64,000 nucleotides of DNA from Nocardioides sp. (lineage in GTDB: Bacteria > Actinomycetota > Actinomycetes > Propionibacteriales > Nocardioidaceae). Location: positions 1 through 64,000 of the forward strand of contig NZ_JASEEQ010000015.1 of assembly GCF_030019515.1 (NCBI RefSeq), given 5' to 3'. This document shows positions 40,153 to 49,595 of this stretch, in pieces; positions within the stretch are counted from its first letter, which is position 1, and the number at the start of each line of letters is the position of its first letter. The notes under the pieces are model-generated. The model saw nothing but the letters and a program-made list of their open reading frames with translations. It did not search any database and had not been told where the DNA came from. Position numbers and translations under genes: made by a program.

Positions 40153-43113
40153 ATGAGTCGCAGCGGGATCAAGAGCGGCCTGGCCGTCACGGCCGTGACG
40201 GGACTGGCCTTGGCTGGACTGCCGCTGCTCGCGTCTCCGGCGTCGGCCAACCCTTTGTCGAACGGCATCGATCCCGACGCCGTGACGTTCTACAGCCAGT
40301 ACGCGACCGGTGTCTCGGCCGAGAACGACGGCTCGAACTCCACGATCTCCCTCGTGGTCGGCGGCGGCACGAACGTCAACTCGGTCCAGTTCCGGGCCAC
40401 GCTGACTCCCGGCGGCACGCCCATCAACATCGGAAGCCCGGTCGCCCGGAACGTCGACGGCGTGTTCGGCTTCGACTGGGCCCCGAGCTTCCCGGCCGGG
40501 ACCACGGCGGTGGAATTCTCCGCGATCCCCAACACCGGCGTGGACAACACGGCGACCAGCGGGGCCGAGATGGTGCTGAGCGACGGGATCGCGAATACCG
40601 TCGAGCTGAGCAGCGAGGGCAGTCTCGGAGTCTTCCAGAGCCCCTATGCCGCGGACTCCGGTGGCGACTACGTCGGTGTCTCCGGCACCACCTCTGACGC
40701 CGGCAACGTCGAGCTGAGCACGCGCAGCGCCAACCCATCGACGCCCGCAGGCACGGCCACCGCGTCGTCGACCGTCACTGCTCCGGCTACCGATGGCGCG
40801 TTCTCGGGTGTGCTGAACATCGACGGCTACACCTACTCCGGGGGTGCCGAGCCGAACCAGATCGCGCTCGGGGCGGCCACCCAGGGCGCGGGCGCCACCG
40901 ACGACGTCGAGGCATCGACGCTCTACGTGCAACACATCTCCACCGTGTCGGCGACGGCCTCGCGCACCAACGTGCCGACCGGACAGACGGCCGACGTCAC
41001 CGTGACCGTCAAGGACCAGAACGGCAAGCCGGTCGCGAACGCCCTGGTCGACTACAACAAGCCGGACGGCAGTGATCCCGACACCCTGCCCGACGACTCC
41101 GCCACGGCTGCGGAACGCACCGACGCTCGCGGCGTGGCCACCTTCGAGAACCTCGGGGCCGGCACCTACACGTTCTACGCGAACACCACCTCCGAGGTGG
41201 ACACCCAGAGCGCCGGCGATGTCGCATCCGCGCCGGTGACGATCACGGAGTACGTGCCGACGAACACCACGCTGGCGGCCTCGACCGTGGACGGCTACCG
41301 CGACTTCGACCTCGACGAGGTGAGCGGCGCAGAGAACGGGGACGACTTCGTCGCCACCTTGAAGGACCAGCACGGTGAGCCGATCGCCGGCGAGCCGATC
41401 GAGTACAGCTGGCACTTCGTGCCCGGTGGCGGTGGGACGCCGACCGACGGTGGGTTCACCAGCGCCGGCACCACCGATGCGAAGGGTCAGGTCGCCGTGC
41501 CCTTCCCGACCTGGGGAACCGCCGGCACCTACACGCTGAGCGTGCGGCGCCCGAACGTCAACGGGTCGGGGCTGCTCAACGGCACCCCCGTGACGGTCGA
41601 CGTCGCGGAATCCGAGATCACGTTCGCAGACGGCGACGCCGTGGGCGCCCCGGTCAACGGATCGGTCACGATCAAGGGGACCCTCGCGCTGGTGGACGGA
41701 TCCGGGTCATTGGGCGGGCGTACGGTCACCGTCAGCTACAACCCCGGGGTCGGTGGAGACGCCTCGTTCTCGACCGACCAGCCTGCCGGGACCGAGCGCG
41801 ACGGCGCCTTCCAGGCGACCGCGGTCACCGCGGCGGACGGCTCGTTCTCGGTCTCGCTCACTGACCCCTCGCCCCCGCCGAACGTGCCGCCGACGGACGA
41901 GACCGGCACCCTCACCGCAGTGGCTGACGGCCTGAACACCGGCGACACCACGCCTGGCCCGGCCGACGCGACCGACAGCATCTCGGTCACCTTCCGTGAG
42001 ACCCCCACGGTGAGCGGGATCGACATCGGGACGCAGGTGCTCGCGCCGAGCGGAACGGGCATCTCCGCGGCTGGCCCCGGCGTACCGGTCGACCTCGACA
42101 TCACCGTGCGTGGTGCGGACGGGGACGACGACCCGAGCAACGACCCGAAGCTGGGCGACGTCCCGGTCCAGGTGAGCGTCGACAAGGGGTTCCTGAGCCC
42201 CAACGCCGAGTCCACCGACGACCTCACCCTCGCGTCCGGCCACGACCGCCAGGGTGACCTGTGGGGGTACTTCCAGAACGACGGCGCCGACGAGACCGTG
42301 ACGACCGCGGACTCGGGCAGCGCGCTCGGCACCACGGGTCTGGTCGCCGCCATCGAGAAGGACGCCGGCTTCGACGACGACGGTCTCACCCAGCTGACGG
42401 TGACCGTGAAGGCGGGCGACGTCACGCAGAAGAAGTCGATCACCTACGACGTCAGGGCGCTGCTGAACGCCGGGGACTCCTCGTTCGAGCGGGCCCAGGG
42501 CGAGCCGGCGGGCCCGGTGTCGACCACGAAGCGGGTCGACTTCCAACTCTACGTCCACGACCAGTTCGGCAACCTGGCCGGCGACGAGGACGCGCGGGTG
42601 ACCGACGACTCTCCGATCGCCGACTTCGACACCGACGAGGCCCAGGACAAGACGCTGTCCGACTTCGTCAACTCCGGTCCGGGCGTGACTGCGTTCTCGG
42701 ATGCGCCGACCACCCAGACGCTCAAGGCGACGATGACGCCCGGGGAGGTGCTCGTCGACGCGGCTGGCAACGCCGCCGTTGGGAGCAAGACCGTGGCGGT
42801 GGAGTCCGACCCGGTCATCTGGGTCAAGCCGCCGGCCCCGATCGTGGCCAGGCTCTCCGGCGTCAGCAACGGTGGGCGCGCGGACCGGCTGACGGTCAAG
42901 GCGCCCGCCGCCGCAGCGGGAGCGAAGGTCAAGCTCTACAAGGTCAAGCGCGGCAAGCGGACCCTGATCGCGACCGGTGAGCTCAACGCCAACGGCAAGG
43001 CAACCTTCCGGGTCAAGGACCGCAACGGCAAGCGCTTCACGAAGTACGTCGCCCGGGTGATGGCGACGGACACGACGAAGGGCGACACGACGAACAAGCG
43101 GAGGATCCGCTGA
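40153..43113 (+). CDS. Large secreted Ig-like domain surface protein (first of a pair)
   Basis: A 986-aa exported protein. The signal peptide (SGIKSGLAVTAVTGLALAGLPLLASPASA) is followed by a chain of bacterial Ig-like (Big_1/invasin-type) modules, recognisable by VTVTVKDQNGKPVANALVDY, ATLKDQHGEPIAGEPIEY and LYVHDQFGNLAGDEDARV. The last 80 residues are rich in Lys/Arg (KVKLYKVKRGKRTLIAT...KDRNGKRFTKYVARV) and end KRRIR. No LPXTG motif or membrane anchor is present, so it may bind the wall through the basic tail or form an S-layer-like coat. AGGAGGAA precedes the ATG. It is a paralogue of the protein at 45040. Confidence 0.85.
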   Translation: MSRSGIKSGLAVTAVTGLALAGLPLLASPASANPLSNGIDPDAVTFYSQYATGVSAENDGSNSTISLVVGGGTNVNSVQFRATLTPGGTPINIGSPVARNVDGVFGFDWAPSFPAGTTAVEFSAIPNTGVDNTATSGAEMVLSDGIANTVELSSEGSLGVFQSPYAADSGGDYVGVSGTTSDAGNVELSTRSANPSTPAGTATASSTVTAPATDGAFSGVLNIDGYTYSGGAEPNQIALGAATQGAGATDDVEASTLYVQHISTVSATASRTNVPTGQTADVTVTVKDQNGKPVANALVDYNKPDGSDPDTLPDDSATAAERTDARGVATFENLGAGTYTFYANTTSEVDTQSAGDVASAPVTITEYVPTNTTLAASTVDGYRDFDLDEVSGAENGDDFVATLKDQHGEPIAGEPIEYSWHFVPGGGGTPTDGGFTSAGTTDAKGQVAVPFPTWGTAGTYTLSVRRPNVNGSGLLNGTPVTVDVAESEITFADGDAVGAPVNGSVTIKGTLALVDGSGSLGGRTVTVSYNPGVGGDASFSTDQPAGTERDGAFQATAVTAADGSFSVSLTDPSPPPNVPPTDETGTLTAVADGLNTGDTTPGPADATDSISVTFRETPTVSGIDIGTQVLAPSGTGISAAGPGVPVDLDITVRGADGDDDPSNDPKLGDVPVQVSVDKGFLSPNAESTDDLTLASGHDRQGDLWGYFQNDGADETVTTADSGSALGTTGLVAAIEKDAGFDDDGLTQLTVTVKAGDVTQKKSITYDVRALLNAGDSSFERAQGEPAGPVSTTKRVDFQLYVHDQFGNLAGDEDARVTDDSPIADFDTDEAQDKTLSDFVNSGPGVTAFSDAPTTQTLKATMTPGEVLVDAAGNAAVGSKTVAVESDPVIWVKPPAPIVARLSGVSNGGRADRLTVKAPAAAAGAKVKLYKVKRGKRTLIATGELNANGKATFRVKDRNGKRFTKYVARVMATDTTKGDTTNKRRIR

Positions 43114-43131
43114 TCGTCTAGCAGCACCTCG

Positions 43132-43174
43132 ACGGCACGGGTCCGCGGCGAGCACCGCCGTGGGCCCGTGCCGT
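43132..43174. terminator. Hairpin terminator after the first surface protein gene
   Basis: A 10-bp stem (ACGGCACGGG / CCCGTGCCGT) with an inner GC hairpin lies 18 bp after the stop and 27 bp before the end of the convergent gene. It may serve both strands. Confidence 0.6.
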
Positions 43175-43200
43175 TCTCGTCCTCGGGCTCGGGCCGCGGT

Positions 43201-44811
43201 TCAGCCCTGGAGGACGTCCCGGTCGTGGATGGCCGGCCCCTGGCTCAGCCACCACTTCGCGCCGCGCTGGGTCTCTGCGTCCTCGGACTCGGCGAGACGC
43301 GCCAGCTCGGGCGCCCCGGCCATCCCGAGCGCGAAGAGGGTCGCGTGCCGCTCGAGGCTGCGCGCGGCGTCGTACCCGCCTGCGATCGTCGCGCTCTGCT
43401 CGGGCGTGAGGTCGCCGCCGAGGCCGGCGTTGACCAGCGCCCGGGCCCGTACGGTCGGGCGCTCCTCCACGATCGCGCGTTCGACGACCTGGTCGCGGAG
43501 CTCGCTGTCGCCGACGCGCATCAGCACGGTCCAGGCGCGGGCGGCGAGCAGGTCGTTGCCGTCGGTGGCCAGACGCAGGCAGTGGCGCGCCGCAGCGGGA
43601 GCGTACGGCGACGCGGCGATCAGCAGCGCCGCGTGGTGGCGCCGCGGCTTGTGGGAGTGCAGCAACGCCTCGCGCAGCAGGCGGCGCAGCATCAGGTCGG
43701 GTTCCTGCTGTTGGTGGGACGGCGTGTCGGCCTGCACGGCCGGCGCCAGGTCGGCGACCAGGGACGCGGCCCGGGCGGCCGGGAGCAGCTCGTCGCCCGT
43801 GCGCGCCTGGTCGACGAGGCCGTAGGCGCGCCGGGTCCGCAGACCGCCCATCACCCGCTGCCAGGACTCCGCGGGGAGCCGGACCGCGAGGTCGAAGGCG
43901 TCGAGGCGGCCGTCCAGCGGGTCGGCACGACGCAACGCCCCGAGCACGTGCGACTCCAGGCGCGGCAGCGCCGCCTCGTCGAAGTGGCCCCGAGCCAGCT
44001 TCACCGCGGCCACCGACGACGCCGCACGGCGCAGGTACTTGTTCTCGCTGTCGGCCGAGAGCATCCGCAGCGTGAGCGCGGCCGCGGCCGGGTCGGGCAC
44101 CTCGCCGAGCAGGTTCAGGATCGGCGCGACCACCTGGGTGTCGGGGTCGGTGACGAACTTGCCGACCGCCAGGATCAGGTGTCGGCGTGCGTTGGGGTGC
44201 CGGATGAAGGCGGCCGCGGCCTCGTAGCGGCGTACGTAGCCGGTCCCGACCGCCGAGCCGAGCTCGGTCACGAGCCGGTGGCACAGCCGGGTCCAGTCGT
44301 CCTCGCGGAGGAAGACCCGGTCGAACCGGTTGAAGTGGTCGGCCAGGTGGAGCCAGTCGGCGCCGGTGGCCTGGCCGGTCTCGGCGAGCTCGATCAGCCG
44401 GTCCAGCTCGGAATCGGAGATCTCGGTGTCGCCCAGGAGGCTCTCCCGCGGGCTCGGGCCGGTGCCGAAGCTGCGCCGCGGGCCGCCGGCGACCGACACC
44501 AACGAGCCCTGGATCAGGCCGAGCACCGACTCGTACGTCGCGGCCACCCGGCTGGGCAGCGGCTGCAGCCCGGACTCCCAGCGCGAGACCCGGGAGGCGT
44601 CGACCAGGATGTCGCGCTCGCGCAGCGCCGCGATGAAGCCGTCGCGGCGGGCGAGGTCGGGATCGGGGCCCAGCACCCGGGCGACGGTGAGCAGCCAGGC
44701 GACCCGCTGGTCGCACCCGACCAGGCCGGAGCCGAGGGCATGGGGGTCTTCGGGGAGCCGCTGGGGCCGGCCGCGCCGCCGCGGTGGCGGAGTGGTGCGC
44801 TCCACTGACAT
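43201..44811 (-). CDS. HTH-domain regulator-like protein with helical repeats
   Basis: A 536-aa soluble protein. An N-terminal DNA-binding-like region (FIAALRERDILVDASRVSRWESGLQPLPSRVAATYESVLGL) looks like a helix-turn-helix of the Xre type. The remaining 400 residues are helical, with HEAT/TPR-like periodicity (RRAASSVAAVKLARG, ARALVNAGLGGDL, ERHATLFALGMAGAPELARLAESED). The ATG at 44811 has GGGGG upstream. It lies between the two paralogous surface genes and is divergent from the second, so it may control them. I cannot name the family with confidence. Confidence 0.7.
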   Translation of the reverse strand: MSVERTTPPPRRRGRPQRLPEDPHALGSGLVGCDQRVAWLLTVARVLGPDPDLARRDGFIAALRERDILVDASRVSRWESGLQPLPSRVAATYESVLGLIQGSLVSVAGGPRRSFGTGPSPRESLLGDTEISDSELDRLIELAETGQATGADWLHLADHFNRFDRVFLREDDWTRLCHRLVTELGSAVGTGYVRRYEAAAAFIRHPNARRHLILAVGKFVTDPDTQVVAPILNLLGEVPDPAAAALTLRMLSADSENKYLRRAASSVAAVKLARGHFDEAALPRLESHVLGALRRADPLDGRLDAFDLAVRLPAESWQRVMGGLRTRRAYGLVDQARTGDELLPAARAASLVADLAPAVQADTPSHQQQEPDLMLRRLLREALLHSHKPRRHHAALLIAASPYAPAAARHCLRLATDGNDLLAARAWTVLMRVGDSELRDQVVERAIVEERPTVRARALVNAGLGGDLTPEQSATIAGGYDAARSLERHATLFALGMAGAPELARLAESEDAETQRGAKWWLSQGPAIHDRDVLQG

Positions 44812-44933
44812 GATCCCCCGATCGCCGGGCGTCGTCCGTAGTACGTCCCTGCCACCCAGGACCATTTATTGCAGGTTTCCAACACGCCCGCAACAACAAC
44901 GCCGTGGGCCGGGCCACATCCCTAAGGTCCTGC

Positions 44934-44964
44934 TTGGCACTCAGGATCCGTATGCGAGTGCTGC
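44934..44964. promoter_or_regulatory. Inverted repeat upstream of the second surface protein
   Basis: TTGGCACTC and GAGTGCTGC are separated by 13 bases, about 75 bp before the surface gene. The arms resemble half-sites of the CIRCE heat-shock operator, but CIRCE has a 9-base spacer. It could be an operator for the divergent HTH protein. Confidence 0.35.
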
Positions 44965-45039
44965 ACACGGGGCTCTCGGGCTCCATGTAAAGGGGCGGGC
45001 ACACTTCCCGTTCTATTCACTCCGGAAGGAAACACAAGC

Positions 45040-48000
45040 ATGAACAGCAGCGGCATCAAGCGGGGGCTGGCAGTTTCTGCCGTTTCCGCCATGGCGGTGG
45101 CGGGTCTTCCGTTCCTCGCCTCCTCGGCTTCCGCCGAGTCCCTGGCTCAGCAGGCGGGTTCGAACCCGACGCTGCTGTCGCCGGCGTCCGACAATAGCCA
45201 AGACGTCTCCATCAAGAACGATGGCCAGAACGCGACTGTAAGCCTCGTCGCCAACGCGCCGGTCAACGCGACTCGCGTCGACTTCAGCTACAACGATGGC
45301 GCCGACCACGCGATCGGGACCGCGACTCGCGACTCCAACGGCACCTTCGTCATCGAGTGGACGCCGCCGGCCTCGGTGTACAACACCGACGTCACCATCA
45401 CGGCGGCCGCGTTCGACCAGGACGGCCTGGCCGTCGGCACTGCTGACGACGCTACGAGCGTCCGCGTCTCCACGACCGCCGACTCCATTGAGCTCGACGC
45501 CCCGGCCGGAGCTGTCGGCTTCTATGTCCCGAACGATGGCACCACCACCACCGGTAGCGCCATCGTCTCTGGTACCACCTCCGCCCTTACCGGCACCCCG
45601 ACCGTCGAGACTGTTCTCGGGGGCGCGGGCGCCGGCACAGTGTCGATCGGGACTGCTGGCACCGGCGACACCAGCCGCTCGTTCACTGCGGTAGTTCCCG
45701 TCGACGGCACTCTCCTGGACTCCACCGGCACGGGCGCGTCGAACCAGTTCGCCGTTCAGGCTGGCGTGGGTACGCCGGAGACCGGTGACGCGCAGGGTTA
45801 CAACGCCTACAAGCAGACCATCAACGGCCTGAGCGCCGCGGCGAAGCAGAGCACCGTCACCACCGGTGGTGGCACCGACGTGACCGTCACTGTGACGGAC
45901 CAGAACGGCAAGCCGGTCGCGGGCGTCAAGGTTCTTCCGTCGGGCGGCACTGACAACGGGACTACTACGTCTGCGTTCACCGACAGCAAGGGCCAGGTCG
46001 TCTACACGGGCGTCAAGAAGGGCACGCACCGCTACTTCGCCGACGACAACCTGGACGCCACTTACAACAGCGGCACGGAGTACGCCGCCGATGTGACGAT
46101 CTCGGAGTACACCGCTGCTCCCGACTCGATCTCGTTCAAGTCGATCGATGGCGACGCGTTCGACATCGACGAGTTCGCTAGTGGTGACCTCACGGTGACC
46201 GTGAAGGACCAGAACGGCAACGCCTACGACGCCACGGTCAACTACGCGTGGGACTACGTTCCGTTCAAGCCCACGACGACCGACAAGGCGCAGACCTACA
46301 ACATGACGCCGGTTGCGACCGGCACGGACGGCATCGCTGAGCTCGCGCTTCCTTCGGGCATCGATGGCAATCCGGGTGGTACCTACACCCTGAAGGCCTA
46401 CGTCAATCGCGACACCACCCCGGGCCAGCAGGCCGGCGACCTCGGTCTGGACCCGGTGTCGATCAAGACCGGTGAGTCCGACGTCGTGTGGGCGGACTCC
46501 TCACCCGCGCAGCGTCAGGCTGGCACCACTCAGACCTTCGACGGCAAGCTCGCGCTGGCCGACGGCACCGGTCTGGCTGGTCGCGACCTCAGCGTGACCT
46601 ACGCCCACGGCGCCACCGGCACGCACGACGCTGTTCTCGCGCCGCAGGCCAACCAGCCGGCTGGCACCACGCGCACCGGCAACACCAGCGCGACGGTCAA
46701 GACTCAGGCTGACGGTGCCTTCGGGATCGCCGTCACCGACCCGTCTGCTGTTGCTCCGGCCACGCAGACCGACGAGACGAGCGACACCCTCACGGCGACC
46801 GGTGCGACCGGCGCGGACAAGGTGGGCTCCGATGCGACCGAGGCTCTGACCGTCGACTTCCTGGTCAAGGCCGCTCCGGCGTCGATCACCCTCGTGGCGG
46901 ACAGCGACTCGACCGCCGATGACCCGGCGACGACCACCGTGGACGAGTCGGAGAACGACCCGTACGAAGAGCTCATCGACAACGCGGCAACCCCGGGTCG
47001 TCCGGTGAGCTTCCGCGTCAAGGTGACCAACGGTGACGCTGGCGCCGGTACGGAGCTCGCCAACCAGACCGTGACGCTCACGACCAACCACGGGTCCTTC
47101 ACGACGCCTGCCGCAACCGCTGGCGCCCTGAAGGCCGACCCGGCACCCGCAGAGGGTGGCCTCTACGGCGAGTGGAAGGACCTTGGCAGCACCACCACGG
47201 TCACCACTGACGCCAACGGCCTTGCCTGGGTGACTGTGATCGTCGAGAAGGACAGTGCGTTCGACACCGCTTCGTCGCTCGTCGCCGCCATCTCGGCGAC
47301 GGTCGGTTCAGTGTCGGCCAACAACCTCGCTTCGGTGACCTTCAACTCGGTCAACCCGCTGAACGGCGGCGAGGTGAAGATCGAGCGTGACGAGGACCAG
47401 ACCATCACGGTTCTGCCGAAGGCGCCGATCACCGAGACGGCGAACTACAACCTGTTCGTGACTGACCAGTTCGGCAACTTGGTCGACGACGTCCCGGTCA
47501 ACGTCTCCGACGACACCGACAGCGCGACGTTCAGCCCGGCGAGCCCGGTGAACTCCCAGCTGAAGGACGAGACGGCCGCCCTGATTGCCTCTGCGACCGC
47601 TGCGGGTGACCAGGTTCTGACCGGTTCGTGGACTGCGCCGTCGAACACGTGGACCGACAGCACCCCGCTGACGACTACCTTCGACGCGTTGCGTAAGACC
47701 GGCACCAAGACGGTGACCGGCCACTCGGAGACGATCAACTGGTACGCGATCGACTACGCTGCGTCGACGTTCGCGCTCACCCACACGGGTGGGGCAACGC
47801 AGCCGGTCGGCACCACGGTGACCATGACGTACACCGCGGTGGACCAGAACGGTGAGCCGCTCACCGGGTACGACGTGGTGTTCTACCGCACCGGCCCGGA
47901 CGACCTGCAGGATGGTGACGGCAACTCGGTCAGCACGACGAACGCTGCTGGTGAGGCGTCCTACGTCTTCCAGGGCGCCAAGGCCGGCGAGGCTACGGTC

Positions 48001-48360
48001 ACTGCCGTCCTCCACGCCCCTGACGGCACTGCCGCCGCAGTCAACGGTGAGCTGATCCCCGAGGGGCAGCAGACCGACGTTGTGGCGTTCGGCACCACCA
48101 AGGTCGACCCGCAGCTGGTCGTTAGCGGCCGCGGCGGCAAGATCGACCGTGTCAAGGGCAACGCGATCAACGAGGCTGCCGGCGCCAAGGCGACCCTGTG
48201 GAAGAACGGCAAGAAGGTGAAGTCCGGCGTCCTCAACGACAACGGCAACATCGTCTTCAAGATCAAGGACCGCAACGGCGCCAAGAAGACGAAGTACACC
48301 GTGAAGATCGGCGCCACCACGCTGACCTTCCGCGACCAGGCCAGCAAGCGCATCCGCTGA
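45040..48360 (+). CDS. Large secreted Ig-like domain surface protein (second of a pair)
   Basis: A 1,106-aa exported protein. The signal peptide SGIKRGLAVSAVSAMAVAGLPFLASSASA is nearly the same as that of the 40153 protein. Multiple Ig-like modules follow (VTVTVTDQNGKPVAGVKVLP, VTVKDQNGNAYDATVNYAWDY, LFVTDQFGNLVDDVPVNVSDD, AVDQNGEPLTGYDVVFYRTG). The basic C-terminal domain reads KATLWKNGKKVKSGVLNDNG...KDRNGAKKTKYTVKI and ends KRIR. It is low in Cys and rich in Thr, Ala and Asp. GGAAGGA precedes the ATG, and a strong terminator follows. Codons end in T more often than in neighbours (GCT, GTT), as in some very highly expressed genes, so an S-layer or main coat role is plausible. Confidence 0.85.
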   Translation: MNSSGIKRGLAVSAVSAMAVAGLPFLASSASAESLAQQAGSNPTLLSPASDNSQDVSIKNDGQNATVSLVANAPVNATRVDFSYNDGADHAIGTATRDSNGTFVIEWTPPASVYNTDVTITAAAFDQDGLAVGTADDATSVRVSTTADSIELDAPAGAVGFYVPNDGTTTTGSAIVSGTTSALTGTPTVETVLGGAGAGTVSIGTAGTGDTSRSFTAVVPVDGTLLDSTGTGASNQFAVQAGVGTPETGDAQGYNAYKQTINGLSAAAKQSTVTTGGGTDVTVTVTDQNGKPVAGVKVLPSGGTDNGTTTSAFTDSKGQVVYTGVKKGTHRYFADDNLDATYNSGTEYAADVTISEYTAAPDSISFKSIDGDAFDIDEFASGDLTVTVKDQNGNAYDATVNYAWDYVPFKPTTTDKAQTYNMTPVATGTDGIAELALPSGIDGNPGGTYTLKAYVNRDTTPGQQAGDLGLDPVSIKTGESDVVWADSSPAQRQAGTTQTFDGKLALADGTGLAGRDLSVTYAHGATGTHDAVLAPQANQPAGTTRTGNTSATVKTQADGAFGIAVTDPSAVAPATQTDETSDTLTATGATGADKVGSDATEALTVDFLVKAAPASITLVADSDSTADDPATTTVDESENDPYEELIDNAATPGRPVSFRVKVTNGDAGAGTELANQTVTLTTNHGSFTTPAATAGALKADPAPAEGGLYGEWKDLGSTTTVTTDANGLAWVTVIVEKDSAFDTASSLVAAISATVGSVSANNLASVTFNSVNPLNGGEVKIERDEDQTITVLPKAPITETANYNLFVTDQFGNLVDDVPVNVSDDTDSATFSPASPVNSQLKDETAALIASATAAGDQVLTGSWTAPSNTWTDSTPLTTTFDALRKTGTKTVTGHSETINWYAIDYAASTFALTHTGGATQPVGTTVTMTYTAVDQNGEPLTGYDVVFYRTGPDDLQDGDGNSVSTTNAAGEASYVFQGAKAGEATVTAVLHAPDGTAAAVNGELIPEGQQTDVVAFGTTKVDPQLVVSGRGGKIDRVKGNAINEAAGAKATLWKNGKKVKSGVLNDNGNIVFKIKDRNGAKKTKYTVKIGATTLTFRDQASKRIR

Positions 48361-48382
48361 CCCGGTAGTTCGTCAACGGGCG

Positions 48383-48416
48383 GGCTCCGGGACAGAAGAG
48401 TGACTGTCCCGGAGCC
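48383..48416 (+). terminator. Terminator of the second surface protein gene
   Basis: A perfect 13-bp stem (GGCTCCGGGACAG / CTGTCCCGGAGCC) with an 8-base loop lies 23 bp after the stop. Confidence 0.8.
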
Positions 48417-48483
48417 AGCCCTCCCGGGGGCCCTGCTCCCGCAACCCCCGTACAACTGAAGCAACAAGTCGGGACACACAGAC

Positions 48484-48534
48484 GCGGTCCGGGCCATTCT
48501 CTGTTTGCCGCTGCGCGAGAATGGTCCGGACCGC
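48484..48534. repeat. Long hairpin, 17-bp stem and 17-base loop
   Basis: Arms GCGGTCCGGGCCATTCT and its complement pair over 17 bp with one G-T wobble. It lies in a 305-bp gene-free gap between two terminators. It could be a further terminator or part of a small RNA; no gene is seen around it. Confidence 0.55.
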
Positions 48535-48576
48535 CTGTCTCACCCTAGGGCATACGGTCTCTTACGCCCGGCAACC

Positions 48577-48601
48577 AAGCGCCGCCGATTCGGTGGCGCT
48601 T
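48577..48601 (-). terminator. Hairpin after the minus-strand gene at 48666
   Basis: A 10-bp stem (AAGCGCCGCC / GGTGGCGCTT, one wobble) with a 5-base loop, placed where the transcript of the following minus-strand gene should end. Confidence 0.5.
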
Positions 48602-48665
48602 GTCGCATGTCTGGACATACTTTCGGAGGGGTTTCGAGGCTCCTCGCTGGGGCGCTCGTCGTACC

Positions 48666-49571
48666 TCAACCACCGTCTGACGGCATCGGCAGGGAGACGA
48701 TCCAACGACGGTGGGGGTGCTCGGTCACCGTCCAGAGCCGGCGGCCGTCGGGGGAGGAGGCGAGGTCCTCCGGACCCATCGGCACTGCCCAGCGGCGCTC
48801 GCGGAGCGCACCCGGCCGCCCGGTCCAGAGCGACCCCGGCACCCACGGCCCGTGGGAGGCCGTGAACACGTAGGAGTCGCCGGTCCGGACGACGCCTTGG
48901 GCGCGCACCACGCCGCCGCCGGGTGCCTCGACGAGCTCGACCGGGCCGCCGTCGGCGTGGAGGTGGGCGAGGCGGCGGGTCTGGCGCCGGTTGCCGTACT
49001 CGCCGACGACCAGCGACCCCGACCGTCCCGGCTCCGTCGAGACGAACGAGAACCGTAGCGGCTCCCCGGACGCCCCGGTGATCGAGAGCCGGTGCCGCAC
49101 CGGCAGCACGTAGCCGGCGTCGGTACGCAGCACGTCGCCGGTGTCGCAGGCCCACAGGCCGGCCCTCGTCGCGGCGATGTGCAGCGTGGACCCGCTCCAG
49201 GCCAGCCCGCCGGCGTGGATGCGCAGCGGCTCGTAACCGTCCGCAGTGGGCCGCACCAGCGTCACGTGCCGGTAGCGCCGTGCCTGCAGGTCCAGCACGC
49301 TCAGCCGGGACCCGCCGCCCGAGGTGTACCAGGTCACGCCGAGGACGCCCGGCCTCGGCCCGGGGGAGACGCCCTGCGGCCACCAGACCCGGTCCCGCCG
49401 GTCGGCGGCGTCCCACGTCCAGGCGCGGTGCCGCGACCGGCACGGCGCGACCGTACGCCGCAGCCGCCGGTCCAGGTCGCCCAGCACGGCGTCCAGGCCG
49501 ACCCGGCCGCCGTACCTCGCGGCCAGCGCGTCGACCTCCGCGGCCAGGTCGTCGGTGCGAGTGAGCTGCAT
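48666..49571 (-). CDS. Unknown protein, possibly beta-propeller-like
   Basis: A 301-aa cytoplasmic protein without signal peptide. Repeated strands with Trp/Gly turns (GVLGVTWYTSGGGSRLSVLDLQ, GGLAWSGSTLHIAATRAGLWACD, LASSPDGRRLWTVTEHPHRRW) suggest a beta-propeller fold. No catalytic motif is seen. The ATG was chosen because the region upstream overlaps the divergent Nudix gene; the gap between the two starts is 24 bp, so their promoters must overlap. Confidence 0.65.
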   Translation of the reverse strand: MQLTRTDDLAAEVDALAARYGGRVGLDAVLGDLDRRLRRTVAPCRSRHRAWTWDAADRRDRVWWPQGVSPGPRPGVLGVTWYTSGGGSRLSVLDLQARRYRHVTLVRPTADGYEPLRIHAGGLAWSGSTLHIAATRAGLWACDTGDVLRTDAGYVLPVRHRLSITGASGEPLRFSFVSTEPGRSGSLVVGEYGNRRQTRRLAHLHADGGPVELVEAPGGGVVRAQGVVRTGDSYVFTASHGPWVPGSLWTGRPGALRERRWAVPMGPEDLASSPDGRRLWTVTEHPHRRWIVSLPMPSDGG

Positions 49572-49595
49572 CCCGATCACGGTAGCGTCGTCCGC

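Noticed and set aside
44934..44964. CIRCE heat-shock operator
   Set aside because: The spacer is 13 bases instead of 9, the right arm ends TGC rather than TAA, and no chaperone gene follows. It is kept only as an unassigned inverted repeat.
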